The notes under the pieces are model-generated. The model made no database searches. It had not been told where the DNA came from and saw only the letters and a program-made list of their open reading frames with translations. A program made the position numbers and the translations under genes. Positions 10,400 to 20,545 of a DNA stretch of 64,000 nt are shown here, one piece after another; positions within the stretch are counted from its first letter, which is position 1; the number at the start of each line of letters is the position of its first letter. The stretch comes from Microglena sp. YARC (Eukaryota > Chlorophyta > Chlorophyceae > Chlamydomonadales > Chlamydomonadaceae). Where the stretch lies: positions 38,572,623 through 38,636,622 of the forward strand of contig CM039463.1 in the NCBI GenBank assembly GCA_022414725.1, in the 5' to 3' direction.

Positions 10400-12500
10400 G
10401 GTGAGATACGCACGTGATGGTAGTATGAGTATGATTATGCATTTACGTATGACCATTTGCCCTACACGTTTTTTGATTTTGGGTCTAGATAAGCTCCTAC
10501 ATGGGGGAGATACGCATGTGATGGTAGTATATGTATCAGCTCTGCTGGTGCTTGGATTTATCTGCTCTCATGATGCTGGATTTGATTGGCGTTGATGGTT
10601 CTTGAACTTATCAGCACCATTGGTGCTTGAATTTTTTAACACAGTATCAGTATGAGTATGCATTAACGTATGACCATTTGCCTAGACTGTTTTCTTTTGG
10701 GTCCTGATAGCTCCTACATGGGGGAGATACGCACGTGATGGTATTATGAGTATGTGTATGAGTATGAGTATGCATTTACGTATGACCATTTGCTTGCACA
10801 TTTTGATTTTGGGGCCTGATAGCTCCTACATGGGGGAGATACGCACGTGTGATTCCAGTATGAGTATTGAGTATTAATATTCGTTTGAGTTTTTGCTTTT
10901 AGGTCCAAATAGCTCCTGCATAGGAGATGCACATGTGATGGTAGTATGAGTATTGAGTGTGGGTATGAGTATCGGTATAAGCATTTGCTTGCACTTTTTG
11001 CTGTTGAGTACAAACAGCTCCTACATAGAAGATGCAGATGGGTATGGCTGTATGATTATGAATATGAATATCATACAATATCATGTTTGATAATCATACC
11101 CATACAATATCATTATGAATATGAACATAAATATCATGTATGATTATGAATATAAGCATTTTTTAAGCCTTCGGTTTAGATTTGGGGCACAAATAGCTTC
11201 TGCACATGGGATGCACATTTGGTAGTGTTATTCTAAGTAACAGGACAGTTAAGGGACTAAGGCAATTTCTGACAGCCCAGTGTGAGTATTAGTATTTGTA
11301 CAGTATGAGTATTAATATCCGTTTGAGTCGTTGCTTTTGGGTCAAATATATCCTGCATAGGGGAGATGCATCTGTGATTGCTAGTATGAGCATGAGTATT
11401 ATTATTGTGAGATGCGTGTGAGTGTTAGTATGGGTATGAGCATAAGTCTAAGTCTAGGTACGAGTGTTAGTTCTAGTATTAGTATTTGTATTTGTATTTG
11501 TGTGCGTTTTTGCTTTTGGGCCCATTAGCCTATGTATAGGGGATGCACATGTGATAGTTGTATGGGTATAAGTATGAGTATGAGTACATGTATACGTGTG
11601 AGTATGCGTCTGAGTATGAGTACCAGTACAACTATGCATATGAGTATGCGTGTGAGTGTTAGTATGCGTATGAGTCACAGTCTAAGTCTAAGTATGTGTG
11701 TTAGTCCTAGTATTAGTATTTGTATGAGCCTGAGTTAGAAGTGTAAATCTAAGTCTAAGTATGAGTATGTGTATGAGTCTCAGGGTAAGTCCAAGTGTAA
11801 GTCTAAGTGTAAGTCTAAGTCTAAGTATGTGTGTTAGTCCTAGTATTTGTATGCGTATGAGTCTAAGTCTAAGTATGTGTGTTAGTCCTAGTATTAGTAT
11901 TTGTATTAGTATTTGTTTGAGTTTTTGCTTTTGGGTCAAAATAGCTTCTGCATAGGGATGTACGTGTGATTGTTAGCATGAGTATGAGTGGAATTATTGT
12001 GAGTATGCGTGTGAGTGTTAGTATGCTCATGAGTCTAAGTCTAAGTCTAAGTATGAGTGTTAGTTATAGTTTAAGTATTTGTATTAGCAATATTTGGTGA
12101 TTTTGCTTCTGGCTCTAAATAGGTGCTGTGTAGGGGATTCACATGTGATTCCAGTATGAGTATGCGTCTGAGTACTAGTACTAGTATTCGTTTCGATTTT
12201 TGCGTTAGGGTCCAAATTGGTGCTGTGTAGGGGATGCACATGTGATCGTAGTATGAGTATGAGTATTGGTGTTAATATAAGTATGAGTATGAGTATGGGT
12301 ACCAGTATGAGTATGCGTATGGGTATTGGTGTTATTATAAGTATGAGTATGAGCACTACTATGAGTATGAGTATTGGTGTTTATATAAGTATGAGTATGA
12401 GTACTAGTATGAATATGAGTATTGGTGTTAATGTAAGTATGAGCATGCGCCTGAGTACTAGTACTGGTATTAGTATTTGTTTCGATTTTGCTCTAGGGTC
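10400..12500. repeat. Acceptor-side array: about 12-13 copies of an exon 5' edge plus (GTATGA)n
   Basis: Irregular units of 95-420 bp. The conserved core on the plus strand is TTTGCTTTTGGGTCCAAATA followed by GCTCCTGCATAGGGGATGCA, with copies near 10475, 10685, 10805, 10900, 11000, 11180, 11330, 11510, 11930, 12105 and 12200. In minus sense the core is an acceptor (CCCTATGCAG) followed by the start of the exon at 10392 (GAGCTATTTGGACCCAAAAG). Between cores lie GTATGAGTAT microsatellites. Confidence 0.75.
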
Positions 12501-12548
12501 AGAATCAATTCAATCACGTTGAAACCTGGCTGATGACGATTACATTTT

Positions 12549-12755
12549 TAGCGGAGCCCTCTCTTCAAGGGGATGGGAGCCCCCAGGGTTACCCATTTGT
12601 CCATCCGTGCGCACGACCGACCGACTGACCAAGACGAAACCTGACACGTCAGCCAATGGTCTCGTAACTAACTCGCTTCCGCTGCCACCTGTCGCTCTGT
12701 CCCGAACACTTTCCGCCATTTTTTTACGTCGCTTGCAACGCTGCATAGATACTGC
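12549..12755 (+). repeat. GGCGGAGCCC dispersed repeat (about 200 bp), full copy
   Basis: Starts GGCGGAGCCCTCTCTTCAAG and runs through TTACCCATTTGTCC, GACACGTCAGCCAA, CTGCCACCTGTCGCTCT and CGTCGCTTGCAACGCTGCAT. The same order of blocks occurs at 16324, 19010(-), 20330(-) and 43670(-), with fragments at 45076 and 63746. No terminal inverted repeats were seen; class unknown. Confidence 0.8.
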
Positions 12756-12827
12756 TTGTTTTTGGTGCCTTACTGGACTCCAACTGTGCCCACGGCTTGA
12801 CGGAGTCAAGGGGGACTTCATGTTGTT

Positions 12828-12900
12828 ACAGTCCAAATCCAATGTAATAGGCCAAATAGGCTAAAGGGACTTTCCCAACTGTGACAGAAAGGGCTTATAG
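12828..12900 (+). repeat. CAGGGGTAGCC-family dispersed repeat
   Basis: GTTACAGTCCAAATCC ... GCCAAATAGGCTAAAGGGAC, matching the copies at 5178, 26189 and 50552. Confidence 0.6.
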
Positions 12901-13103
12901 CCATTCAGCTGATGATTTGGGTTCAAGGTTTAGGTTTTAGGGTTTAAAACCCTAAACCCTGAACCCGGACTTCGTACATGAAATCGAGAATTTGGCCTGG
13001 AAATCTGAGAATTCTTGCGACAATTGGCCTGAGATTCTGAGAACCAAGTCCGAAGTACAAAGTGTGCTTCCCAAATCATTCCCTGAATGGCTATAATGGA
13101 TTA
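12897..13103. mobile_element. MITE with TTATAGCCATTCAG inverted termini
   Basis: The left end TTATAGCCATTCAG is mirrored by CTGAATGGCTATAA at the right, with GATGATTTGGG/CCCAAATCATT extending the inverted repeat. The interior has GAGAATTTGGCCTGGAAATC and CAATTGGCCTGAGATTCTGA, also found in the element at 44568-44757. No coding capacity. A telomere-like palindrome is embedded at about 12930-12965. Confidence 0.7.
12930..12965. repeat. Interstitial telomere-like palindrome
   Basis: GGTTTAGGTTTTAGGGTTTA is followed directly by AAACCCTAAACCCTGAACCC: TTTAGGG-type and CCCTAAA-type repeats meet head to head inside the MITE. Confidence 0.7.
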
Positions 13104-13321
13104 AGCACTGGGGGACTTCCGCTGGTAGGAAGTTCGGTTTGTTTGTCCTCGACACCCCCCTGATGTAATGGGTTTTTTGCTTTGTGGGTGCTTTTTCTGT
13201 TTGTTTAAAGCACAGAGTCTCATACACCCTCGCGGTGTCAAGTAGACTTTAACATGAAATGTTATGTAATGTAATTTAACTGGTAAAATAACACAACAAT
13301 TAGACCCTTGTTTTAGCCTTA

Positions 13322-13554
13322 CAACACAACAACAACAACAACAACAACAACAGCAACAACAACAACAGCAACAACAACAATAACAACAGCAACAACAACA
13401 ACAACAGCAACAACAGCAGCAACAACAGCAACAACAACAACAACAGCAACAACAACAGCAACAACAGCAACAACAACAACAACAACAGCAACAACAACAA
13501 CAACAACAGCAACAACAACAACAACAGCAACAACAACAGCAACAACAACAACCG
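13322..13554. repeat. (CAA/CAG)n microsatellite
   Basis: Over 230 bp of CAA with interspersed CAG. The glutamine frame is broken by a TAA; other frames give only Leu or Val runs. It lies in the large intron of the minus-strand gene. Confidence 0.9.
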
Positions 13555-13555
13555 G

Positions 13556-14063
13556 TAAATCAACTGGCGACTTCCCCTTTAAGAGCGACCAAAACCGATA
13601 GATTTTCGTTGTTATTTTACCAGTGTAGTTTACTAGCCCATGACCACACACACACCAAGGGAACTCCTCGGCAGCCCTCACGTCCTCCGACTGTTGCTTT
13701 TAACTCTCTTCCACCCACCCACCCCACTCCACCCACCCCACCATACCAGTGTAGTTTACTAGACCATGACCACGCCCAGCACAGGAAGCCAGGGCATAGT
13801 CCAGAGGATGTATCCCCGTTTAACCAGTGATTCCTTTTTCAAATCTGAAAGTGGGTTTCTTCTAGCTTTATGGTTTCAGGGCTCCTCCAGGGACAGCAGT
13901 TTAGTGCTTTCTGTAGCTTTTTATAGCTTTTTGTAGCTTTTTGGGGCAATTGAAGCAATAATAAATACAAACATTTTTTTTTTTGCTTTTTATAGCGATA
14001 TGTTTGCTAAAACGGGGTCAAAACTAGCGATCGCTATATATAACGGAAATAAAAATCCCTGCG
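13556..14063. other. Non-coding stretch with a GTTATTTTACCAGTG motif
   Basis: Contains GTTATTTTACCAGTGTAGTTTACTAG twice (about 13610 and 13742), related to the core of the arrays at 14955-17880. Positions 13985-14050 hold a TTATAGCGATA ... GCGATCGCTATA imperfect inverted repeat, also seen near 19940 and 42535. No exon supported. Confidence 0.45.
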
Positions 14064-14257
14064 TTCAAGGAATGGCTCAATGGCAGAGCTCCTTGAACGA
14101 CCAAGGTGCCGGGTTCGACTCCCCACGGGTGCGCCTTAGTGTTCACAGTTGCTGTCAACCGCTATGGTAGCTTTGTCCAGGTAAAGTAGCAGCCCGCTCC
14201 CTACCGCCTTAAGACGGGGCTCCCTTAATGCCACGCCCCACCAGGCGTTATCATTAC
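14064..14257 (+). mobile_element. tRNA-derived SINE, full-length
   Basis: The head carries a Pol III A-box-like TGGCTCAATGG, a D-arm (GCTC/GAGC pairing), an anticodon-arm-like CCTTG/CAAGG stem, and a B-box-like GGGTTCGACTCC. It continues into the shared body ATGGTAGCTTTGTCCAGGTA ... CCACCAGGCGTTATCATTAC. The head cannot be a functional tRNA because the acceptor stem does not pair. The same architecture is at 26405 and, inverted, at 30568. Confidence 0.8.
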
Positions 14258-14382
14258 TTTTTCTAGAATATGTGAGCAGGATTTTACTGATGCTCGTGCA
14301 GCTGCACCCCAACCACCCACATGCACACATCCATGGTGCATCTGGGTGGGTGGGGTGGGTCATTGTTGGTGAGGCTTTTGTT

Positions 14383-14690
14383 GGGCACACACACACACAC
14401 ACTCACACACACAAACTCTCTCACACACACACACACACTCATACACACACTCACACACACTCACTAACACACACAAACTCATACACACACACACTCACTA
14501 ACACACAAACTCACACACACACAAAATCTCTCTCACACACACACACACTCACATATACTTCTTGTTCATCACATCTCATTCACTCACTCACACACACACA
14601 AACACTCACTCACACACACAAACTCTCTCACACACACAAACTCTCTCTCACACACACACACACATACTTCTCATTCAACACATCTCATTC
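14383..14690. repeat. (CA)n microsatellite with CT interruptions
   Basis: Long runs of CACACA and CTCTCTCACACA; it begins at a fragment of the adjacent 165-bp array unit (GGTGAGGCTTTTGTTGGGC). Confidence 0.9.
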
Positions 14691-14954
14691 ACCGGATGCG
14701 CCATTGGGGCCATCAATGGAACTGCGGAAGAGAACCTGTCTAATGTATAACATAAATTATAATATGTATGTATATATGTATAATATGTGGTATGTAATCT
14801 CACCAACCCTAAGTGCGCCTACTTGCATCTTGTAGGAGGGACACCACCATTCGAACTGAATCCTCCGTGTCGCTGGTTTGTGTCGGTAGACCCACCTCCT
14901 GGGGTGAAAGTCCTTTCACAACTTAAAAAAAAAAATGTATAACGTTAATTATAA
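14691..14954. other. No recognisable feature
   Basis: AT-rich ATGTATATATGTATAATATG stretch and single-copy sequence; no exon supported. Confidence 0.4.
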
Positions 14955-17100
14955 GTTCCGATATTGGGGTGGGCCATTGTTGGTGAGGCTTTTGTTGGGA
15001 AGCCTTACCTGTGAGATTTGTAATGTCGTGTTACCAGTGCTATACTGCCTGGACACCCTGGCTGGACACCCACCCACATGCACACAACCATGGTGGTGGT
15101 GGTGGCGGGGGTGGTGGTGGTGGTGGTGGTGGTGGTGGTGGGCATCGTTGGTGAGGCTTTTGTTAGGAAGCCTCACCTGTGAGATTTGTTATGTTCTGTA
15201 ACCAGTGCTATACTGCCTGGACACCCTGGCTGGACACCCACCCACATGCACACAACCATGGTGGTGGTGGTGGCGGGGGTGATGGTGGTGGTGGTGTGTG
15301 TGTGGGGGTCATTTTTGGTGAGGCTTTTGTTGGGAAGCCTCAACTGTGAGATTTGATATGTTATGTTACAGTCTATACTGGCTGGATACCCTGGCTGGAC
15401 ACCCACCCACATACACACAATCATGGTGGTGGTGGTGGTGGTGGTGGTGGGTGGGAGGTGGGGGAGGGGGGGGGGGGGGGGGGGTCATTGTTGGTGAGGC
15501 TTTTGTTGGGAAGCCTCACCTGTGAGATTTGTTATGTTCTGTTACCAGTGCTATACTGCCTGGACACCCTGGCTGGACACCCACCCACATGCACACAACC
15601 ATGGTGGTGGTGGTGGTGGGGGGAGCTGGGGTGTGTGTGTGTGGGGGGTCATTGTTGGTGAGGCTTTTGTTGGGAAGCCTCACCTGTGAGACTTGTTATG
15701 TTATGTTACCAGTGTTATACAGTCTGCACACCCTGGCTGGACACCCACCCACATGCACACAACCATGGTGGTGGTGGTGGCGGGGGTGGTGGTGGTGGTC
15801 GTGGTGGGTGGTGGTGGGGGGGGGTCATTGTTAGTGAGGCTTTTGTTGGGAAGCCTCACCTGTGAGATTTGTTATGTTATGTTACCAGTGTTATACTGTC
15901 TGGACACCCTGGCTGGACACCCACCCACATGCACACAACCATGGTGGTGGTGGTGGTGGTGGTGGTGGTGGTGGGCATTGTTGGTGAGGCTTTTGTTGGG
16001 AAGCCTCACCTGTGAGACTTGTTATGTTCTGTTACCAGTGTTATACAGTCTGCACACCCTGGCTGGACACCCACCCACATGCACACAACCATGGTGGTGG
16101 TGGTGGTGGTGGAGGTGGTGGAGGGTGGGGTGTGGGGGGGGGTCATTGTTGGTGAGGCTTTTGTTGGGAAGCCTCACCTGTGAGATTTGTTATGTTATGT
16201 TACCAGTGTTATACAGTCTGCACACCCTGGCTGGACACCCACCCACATCCACACAACCATGGTGGTGGTGGTGGGGGGTCATTGTTGGTGAGGCTTTTGT
16301 TGGGAAGCCAAACCGGTGAGATCTTTGGCGGAGCCCCTCCTTCTGGAGGGCGGGAGCCCCTCGGGTTACCCATTTGTCCGTCCGACAGAAAAATTGAAGG
16401 CTGACACGTCATATCTCATAACTATCAGGCTTCGGTCAGCTCCATTTCAGTTGCCACCTGCAGCTCTATTGCCAACACAATCTGCCAATTGTTTGCGTCG
16501 CTTGCGACACTGCATAGGACTTGTTGATGTTATTTGACCAGTGCTATACTGCCTGGACACCCTGGCTGGACACCCACCCACATGCACACATCCATGGTGG
16601 TGGTGGGGGTCATTGTTGGTGAGGCTACTGTCTGCAGGGTCAGCCAGGACTCCATGTCTACAGGCACTTTACCAGTGGTATACTGGCTGGACACCCTGGC
16701 TGGACACCCACCCACATGCACACATCCATAGTGGGGGGAGGGGGTGGGGTGTCATTGTTGGCGAGGCTTTGGTTTGGAAGCCCTATCGGTGAGATTTTCG
16801 ACGTTATGCTAACAGTGTCGTACTGTCTGGACACCCTGGCTTGACACCCTGTTTGGAAACCCACCCACATGCACACATCCATAGTGGGGGCAGAGGGGGG
16901 GTCATTGTTGGTGAGGCTTTGGTTGGGAAGCCTTACCGGTGAGATTTTTGATGTTATGCTACCAGTGTCATACTGTCTGGACACCATGTTTGGAAACCCT
17001 GTTTGGAAACCCACCCACTTGCACACATCCACAGAGGTGGTGGTGGTGGTGGGGGGTCAATGTTGGTGAGGCTACTTTCTGCTGGGTGATCCAGCACTCC
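14955..17100. repeat. About 165-bp tandem array, 13-14 copies, interrupted by a dispersed repeat
   Basis: Unit: TCATTGTTGGTGAGGCTTTT, GTTGGGAAGCC, TGTTACCAGTGCTATACTGC, CTGGACACCCTGGCTGGACA, CCCACATGCACACAACCATG and a variable (GGT)n. Starts near 14960, 15130, 15305, 15485, 15645, 15825, 15975, 16140, 16280, 16605, 16750, 16905 and 17050. The dispersed repeat at 16324-16520 interrupts it. Unit length varies mainly in the (GGT)n part. Confidence 0.85.
16324..16520 (+). repeat. GGCGGAGCCC dispersed repeat, inserted in the 165-bp array
   Basis: Same block order as 12549-12755 (GGCGGAGCCCCTCCTTCTGG, GGTTACCCATTTGTCC, GACACGTCA, GCGACACTGCATAGGA). Array units continue on both sides, so the array probably predates this insertion. 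Confidence 0.75.
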
Positions 17101-17114
17101 ATGTCCACAGGCAA

Positions 17115-17882
17115 TTTACCAGTGTTATCCTGGCTGGAGGTCGTACCTGGGATGGTGTGTTTGAAGCGACCACAACCGGCAGATTTTGGTCGTTATTTTA
17201 CCTGTGTATGAGCAGACTTTTGTGCATGATTCTATCCCCACCCACCACCCACCCACACACTCACACCCACCCACACAAACACCTGTTATTTTACCAGTGT
17301 TATCATGGCTGGAGGTCGGGCATGGGATGGTGTGTCTGAAGCGAACTCAGCCGGTGGGTTTTGGTTGTTATTTTACCAGTGTATGAGTGGACTTTTGTGC
17401 ATGATTCTATCCCCCACCCCCCCCCCCCCCCCCCACCACCACCACACACCACCACCACCACACAACACACAGAAACACCTGTTATTTCACCAGTGTTTAT
17501 CGTGGCTGGAGGTCGTACTTGGGATGGTGTGTTTGAAGCGACCACAACCGGCAGATTTTGGTCGTTATTTTACCTGTGTATGAGCAGACTTTTGTGCATG
17601 ATTCTATCCCCACCCACCCACCCACCCACACACTCACCACACTAACCCACACAAACACCTGTTATTTTACCAGTGTTATCATGGCTGGAGGTCGGGCATG
17701 GGATGGTGTGTCTGAAGCGAACTCAGCCGGTGGGTTTTGGTTGTTATTTTACCAGTGTATGAGTGGACTTTTGTGCATGATTCTATCCCCCCCTTCCACC
17801 CCAACCCCCCCCCCCCCGCCCCACCCACCCACAAACAAACACATGTTATTTTACCAGTGTTATCCTGGCTGGAGGGTCGTAC
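17115..17882. repeat. Donor-side array: four-five copies of an exon 3' end
   Basis: Units of about 170-190 bp starting near 17120, 17290, 17490 and 17660, with the last part joining the exon at 17883. On the minus strand each has a copy of the exon's end (CACACCATCCCAG or CACACCATCCCATG) followed by the donor region, then ACTGGTAAAATAACAACCAA and a C- or CCCA-rich stretch. Confidence 0.7.
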
Positions 17883-17989
17883 CTGGGATGGTGTGTTTGA
17901 AGTCACGATGGCAAGGTTATTAGAAGCAGCAGCAAATAGCTGCTGTTCCAGGTTGGATGGTTGGGGCTCGTCCCGGAGATTGCGCAGAG
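17883..17989 (-). CDS. Exon of the Gln-rich gene, flanked on both sides by its own edge copies
   Basis: The acceptor TTTCCCTGTGTGCTTGCAG precedes 17989 (good pyrimidine tract) and the donor CCCAG/GTACGA follows 17883. It is 107 nt, ending phase 0, and encodes LRNLRDEPQPSNLEQQLFAA, a further Ala/Asn-containing stretch and IVTSNTPSQ. No family recognised. The next recognised exon (10392) starts in phase 0, so they can be joined, though intervening exons may be missed. Confidence 0.5.
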
Positions 17990-17999
17990 CTGCAAGCAC

Positions 18000-18041
18000 A
18001 CAGGGAAAAGGGGAAAGGCGTGAGTGTGTGTGTGTGTGCGC

Positions 18042-18094
<53 letters not shown>

Positions 18095-18221
18095 GGGGGG
18101 GCAGAGCTGCAGTGGCACATGGGAAAGGGAATGGGCAAAGGTGTGTGTGTGGGGTGGGGGTGGGGGTGGGGGTGGGGTGGGTGCAGAGATGCAGGGACAC
18201 ACGGGAAAGGGGAATGGGGAG

Positions 18222-18254
<33 letters not shown>

Positions 18255-18331
18255 GGGGGGGCAGCAGGGGCACAAGGGAAATGAGAAAGGGGAAATGTGT
18301 GAGTGTGCGTGTGGGGACGGGGGACGGGGGA

Positions 18332-18367
<36 letters not shown>

Positions 18368-18425
18368 CTGCAGGGACACATGGGAAAGGTGTGTGTGTGT
18401 GTGTGTGTTTGTGTGCAACAAACCT
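18000..18425. repeat. Acceptor-side array: exon-edge copies separated by (TG)n and G-runs
   Basis: About five repeats (near 18000, 18100, 18190, 18270 and 18365) of, in minus sense, CCTTTCCCATGTGTCCCTGCAG followed by CTCTGC or CTGTGCC; that is, the acceptor and first bases of the exon at 17989. They are separated by TG runs and pure G-runs (18078-18101, 18337-18361). Very long open frames here are repeat artefacts. Confidence 0.7.
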
Positions 18426-18599
18426 GGCAATGAGCAGAATGAGCTGAGCAGGTATGTGACCAAGGTGCTCGTATGAGAAAGGCCAGGGAGTGTTGCCTAC
18501 AGGCGCAGGGTACCGGCTCATAGAGTTTCTTTTGGAGGCTATGCATGGCAGCTTCCAGGCTTTGTCTAGCCCTAAGCTTTTGGTATTCAGTATAGATTT

Positions 18600-18915
18600 C
18601 AGTCTATTTTTCAGCATTATTTCAGTATGTATTTCAGTATATATCTCAGTATATATTTCAGTATGTATTTCAGTATATATTTCAATATATATTTCAGTAT
18701 TATTTCAGTATGTATTTCAGTATATATCTCTGTATATATTTCAGTATGTATTTCAGTATATATTTCAGTACATTTCTCAGTATTATTTCAGTATGTATTT
18801 CAGTATATATTTCACTATATATTTCAGTATGATTTCAGTATTATTTCAGTATACATTTCAGTATATATTTCAGTATATATTTCAGTATTATTTCAGTATA
18901 TATCTCAGTATTGAA
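18600..18915. repeat. (TATTTCAGTATA)n minisatellite
   Basis: About 12-14 bp units ATTTCAGTAT with TATA or TG variants, roughly 25 copies; encodes only Tyr/Phe/Ile/Ser/Val repeats. Confidence 0.9.
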
Positions 18916-19009
18916 ATGCCTGTAATGTCAAATTTCAGACGCAATAGATAGCTTCAGTTGTCCAAAGGATGGGGGAAAGGAGCTGCCTAGAAGCCATTAC
19001 GCTTAGCCC

Positions 19010-19195
19010 AACAAGTTCTATGCAGCGTCGCAAACGACGCAGAAAACTGGCGGAGTGTGTTGGCAATGGAAGCCATTTAGTTACGAGACAATTGGCTGAC
19101 GTGCCAGGCTTCAATTCTGCGGTCTGTCGGTCGCACAGAGGGACAACGGGTAACACTAGGGGCTCCCGCCTCCTTGAAGAGGGGGCTCCGCCAAA
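19010..19195 (-). repeat. GGCGGAGCCC dispersed repeat, minus orientation
   Basis: Ends in GGGGGCTCCGCC and begins TTCTATGCAGCGTCGC; same block order as 12549-12755. Fragments of MITE right ends (GGAGCTGCCTAGAAGC) flank it at about 18978 and 19238. Confidence 0.75.
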
Positions 19196-19337
19196 AATGA
19201 AAGAGTGCCGGCTCACCAGCCGGCTACTGCGGGGGAAAGGAGCTGCCTAGAAGCTAGTACGCTTAGCCCACAAATAAAAGAGTGCAGGTTTAGCCCCAAA
19301 ATGAAAGAGTGACAGGTCACCAGCAGACTACGGCCAT

Positions 19338-19540
19338 CATAGTTATTCTTTTCAGCCACGAGCAGCAGCTTCTAGGTAGCCTCCTGAGCCAGCCACTGGG
19401 GTAAACCCCAAGATTTTGACAGTTCTGGACAGCGGATTCTGTCAGCTTCCGGACACACTAGGTTGGTTTAGCTTTGGCTGAATAGCCAGTCAGGGCAGCT
19501 GCCTAGAAGATGCTTTTTTTAGCTGAAAAGAAAAACACTG
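19338..19540. mobile_element. hAT-like MITE with 8-bp target duplication
   Basis: A 203-bp non-coding element with long terminal inverted repeats (left CATAGTTATTCTTTTCAGC, right GCTGAAAAGAAAAACACTG, then AGCAGCTTCTAGG/GGCAGCTGCCTAGAAG farther in). It is bordered by the identical octamer ACGGCCAT at 19330-19337 and 19541-19548. An 8-bp duplication with a CAGTG-type terminus is characteristic of the hAT superfamily. Relatives lie at 45334, 45838, 48521, 48960, 53965, 62080 and 62427. Confidence 0.8.
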
Positions 19541-19604
19541 ACGGCCATGACAGAAGTCCTCATGGCCTTTGTGAAGTGGGCTACACATGTGCTTTAATTA
19601 CGGA

Positions 19605-19790
19605 ACGGCAATGTGATATCATATGAGATCATGTCATCCTATGGTATTGTATTGTACAATATCATATGATGCCGGCAGTCTGACCAGGCTAAACTTACCA
19701 TTTTCAAACAATATCATATGATGCAATTGTATGATATCATATGAGATCATACTGGCCTTTGGTCAGTATCATATGATTTTCCAATCCCTA
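19605..19790. mobile_element. CATATGATATC-rich MITE
   Basis: Palindromic element with TGTGATATCATATGAG and CAATATCATATGATGCCGGC blocks near both ends and GGTCAGTATCATATGATT at the right. The same blocks recur at 27375-27552 and 45500-45632. No coding capacity; superfamily not assigned. Confidence 0.65.
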
Positions 19791-19929
19791 GCTATAATGA
19801 ATTGTTCAAGACAAACAAGACAAAACAGTTTTTTTTTGTTCAAACACATATCTGCAACGGAAATCTTGAAGGCCGTGTCGCGACTAATCCTAGATCAGAC
19901 GAGCTACGGTCAGACGAAAACTTGTTTCC

Positions 19930-20110
19930 TTCTTATTCTTTTATAGCGATAATTTGGGCCAAAACAGGTTCAAAGGTTGTGATCGCTAGATAATGCGGAA
20001 GACAGATCCCAGCTCACCATCAGGGATTTTTTTTTCCCGGAATATATTCCGATCGGAATACGAGACCCCGTTTTGGCCAAAATTACCGGAAAAAGAAACC
20101 TAAAACAAAG
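19930..20110. repeat. Imperfect inverted repeat (TTATAGCGATA / CCGGAATATATTCC)
   Basis: TTATAGCGATAATTTGGGCCAAAACAGG is mirrored around 20065-20095 by CCCCGTTTTGGCCAAAATTACC; CCGGAATATATTCCGATCGG is itself palindromic. Related fragments at 13985 and 42535 suggest a further MITE family. Confidence 0.45.
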
Positions 20111-20329
20111 AGTTTTGGGAGGAAAAAAGGAGAAAAAAAGAAAAAGGAATAAGATTTCCTCCTCTAGATTTGAAAACAAATCCCTGCTCACCAGCAGACT
20201 ACTACCAAGAAGATGGTACCCCACACGTCCTCATCTTGATGACGGTAAGATACATGTAAATGAACAAATTGTATGCAGCGTCGCAAGCCCCACACGTCCT
20301 CAAGTTGATGATGGTAAGATACATTTAAA

Positions 20330-20545
20330 TTCATAAGTCCTATGCAAGCGATGCGGAAAATTGGCAGAGTGTGTTGGCAACGGAACAATAGGTGGCAACG
20401 ATGGAGCTGACTGAAGCCAGTTAGTTGTGAGACAGTTGGCTGACGTGTCAGGCTTCAATTTTTTTGTCATTCGGACGGATGCACAAACGGACAACAGGTA
20501 ACCCTGGGGGGTCCCGCACCCCAGAAGGGGGGGCTCTGCCAAAAA
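20330..20545 (-). repeat. GGCGGAGCCC dispersed repeat, minus orientation
   Basis: Runs from TCCTATGCAAGCGATGCGGA to GGGGGGCTCTGCC, with GCCAGTTAGTTGTGAGACAG and TGACGTGTCAGGCTTCAATT inside. Immediately upstream (20214-20335) is a short duplicated segment with CCCCACACGTCCTCA twice. Confidence 0.75.

Larger units (their letters stand above)
8412..17989 (-). other. Gene model: Gln-rich protein of unknown function, three exons visible, 5' end not found
   Basis: Exons on the minus strand at 17989-17883, 10392-10272 and 8734-8412. Phases agree: the first ends phase 0 and the second starts phase 0; the second ends phase 1 and the third starts with the two bases that complete an Asp codon. The protein would run from an LRNLRDEPQPSNLEQQ segment, through MVLTAHDMGFIPFPED, to a C-terminal poly-Gln region ending in TAA. 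Composition suggests a low-complexity nuclear or RNA-associated protein, but no family was recognised. The 7.5-kb intron 10393-17882 contains arrays, a MITE, a SINE and microsatellites and could hide further exons. A start codon is not visible. Confidence 0.5.

Noticed and set aside
13319..13681. Protein with a poly-Val or poly-Leu tail
   Set aside because: Translation of the (CAA)n microsatellite; the glutamine frame itself contains a stop.
14064..14135. Functional tRNA gene
   Set aside because: A- and B-box-like motifs are present, but the acceptor stem does not pair and the sequence continues into the repeated SINE body.
17679..18617. 312-codon minus-strand ORF of Pro/His/Thr
   Set aside because: Mostly (CA)n and C-run translation; only the 35-codon segment at 17883-17989 is protein-like, and that is called as an exon.
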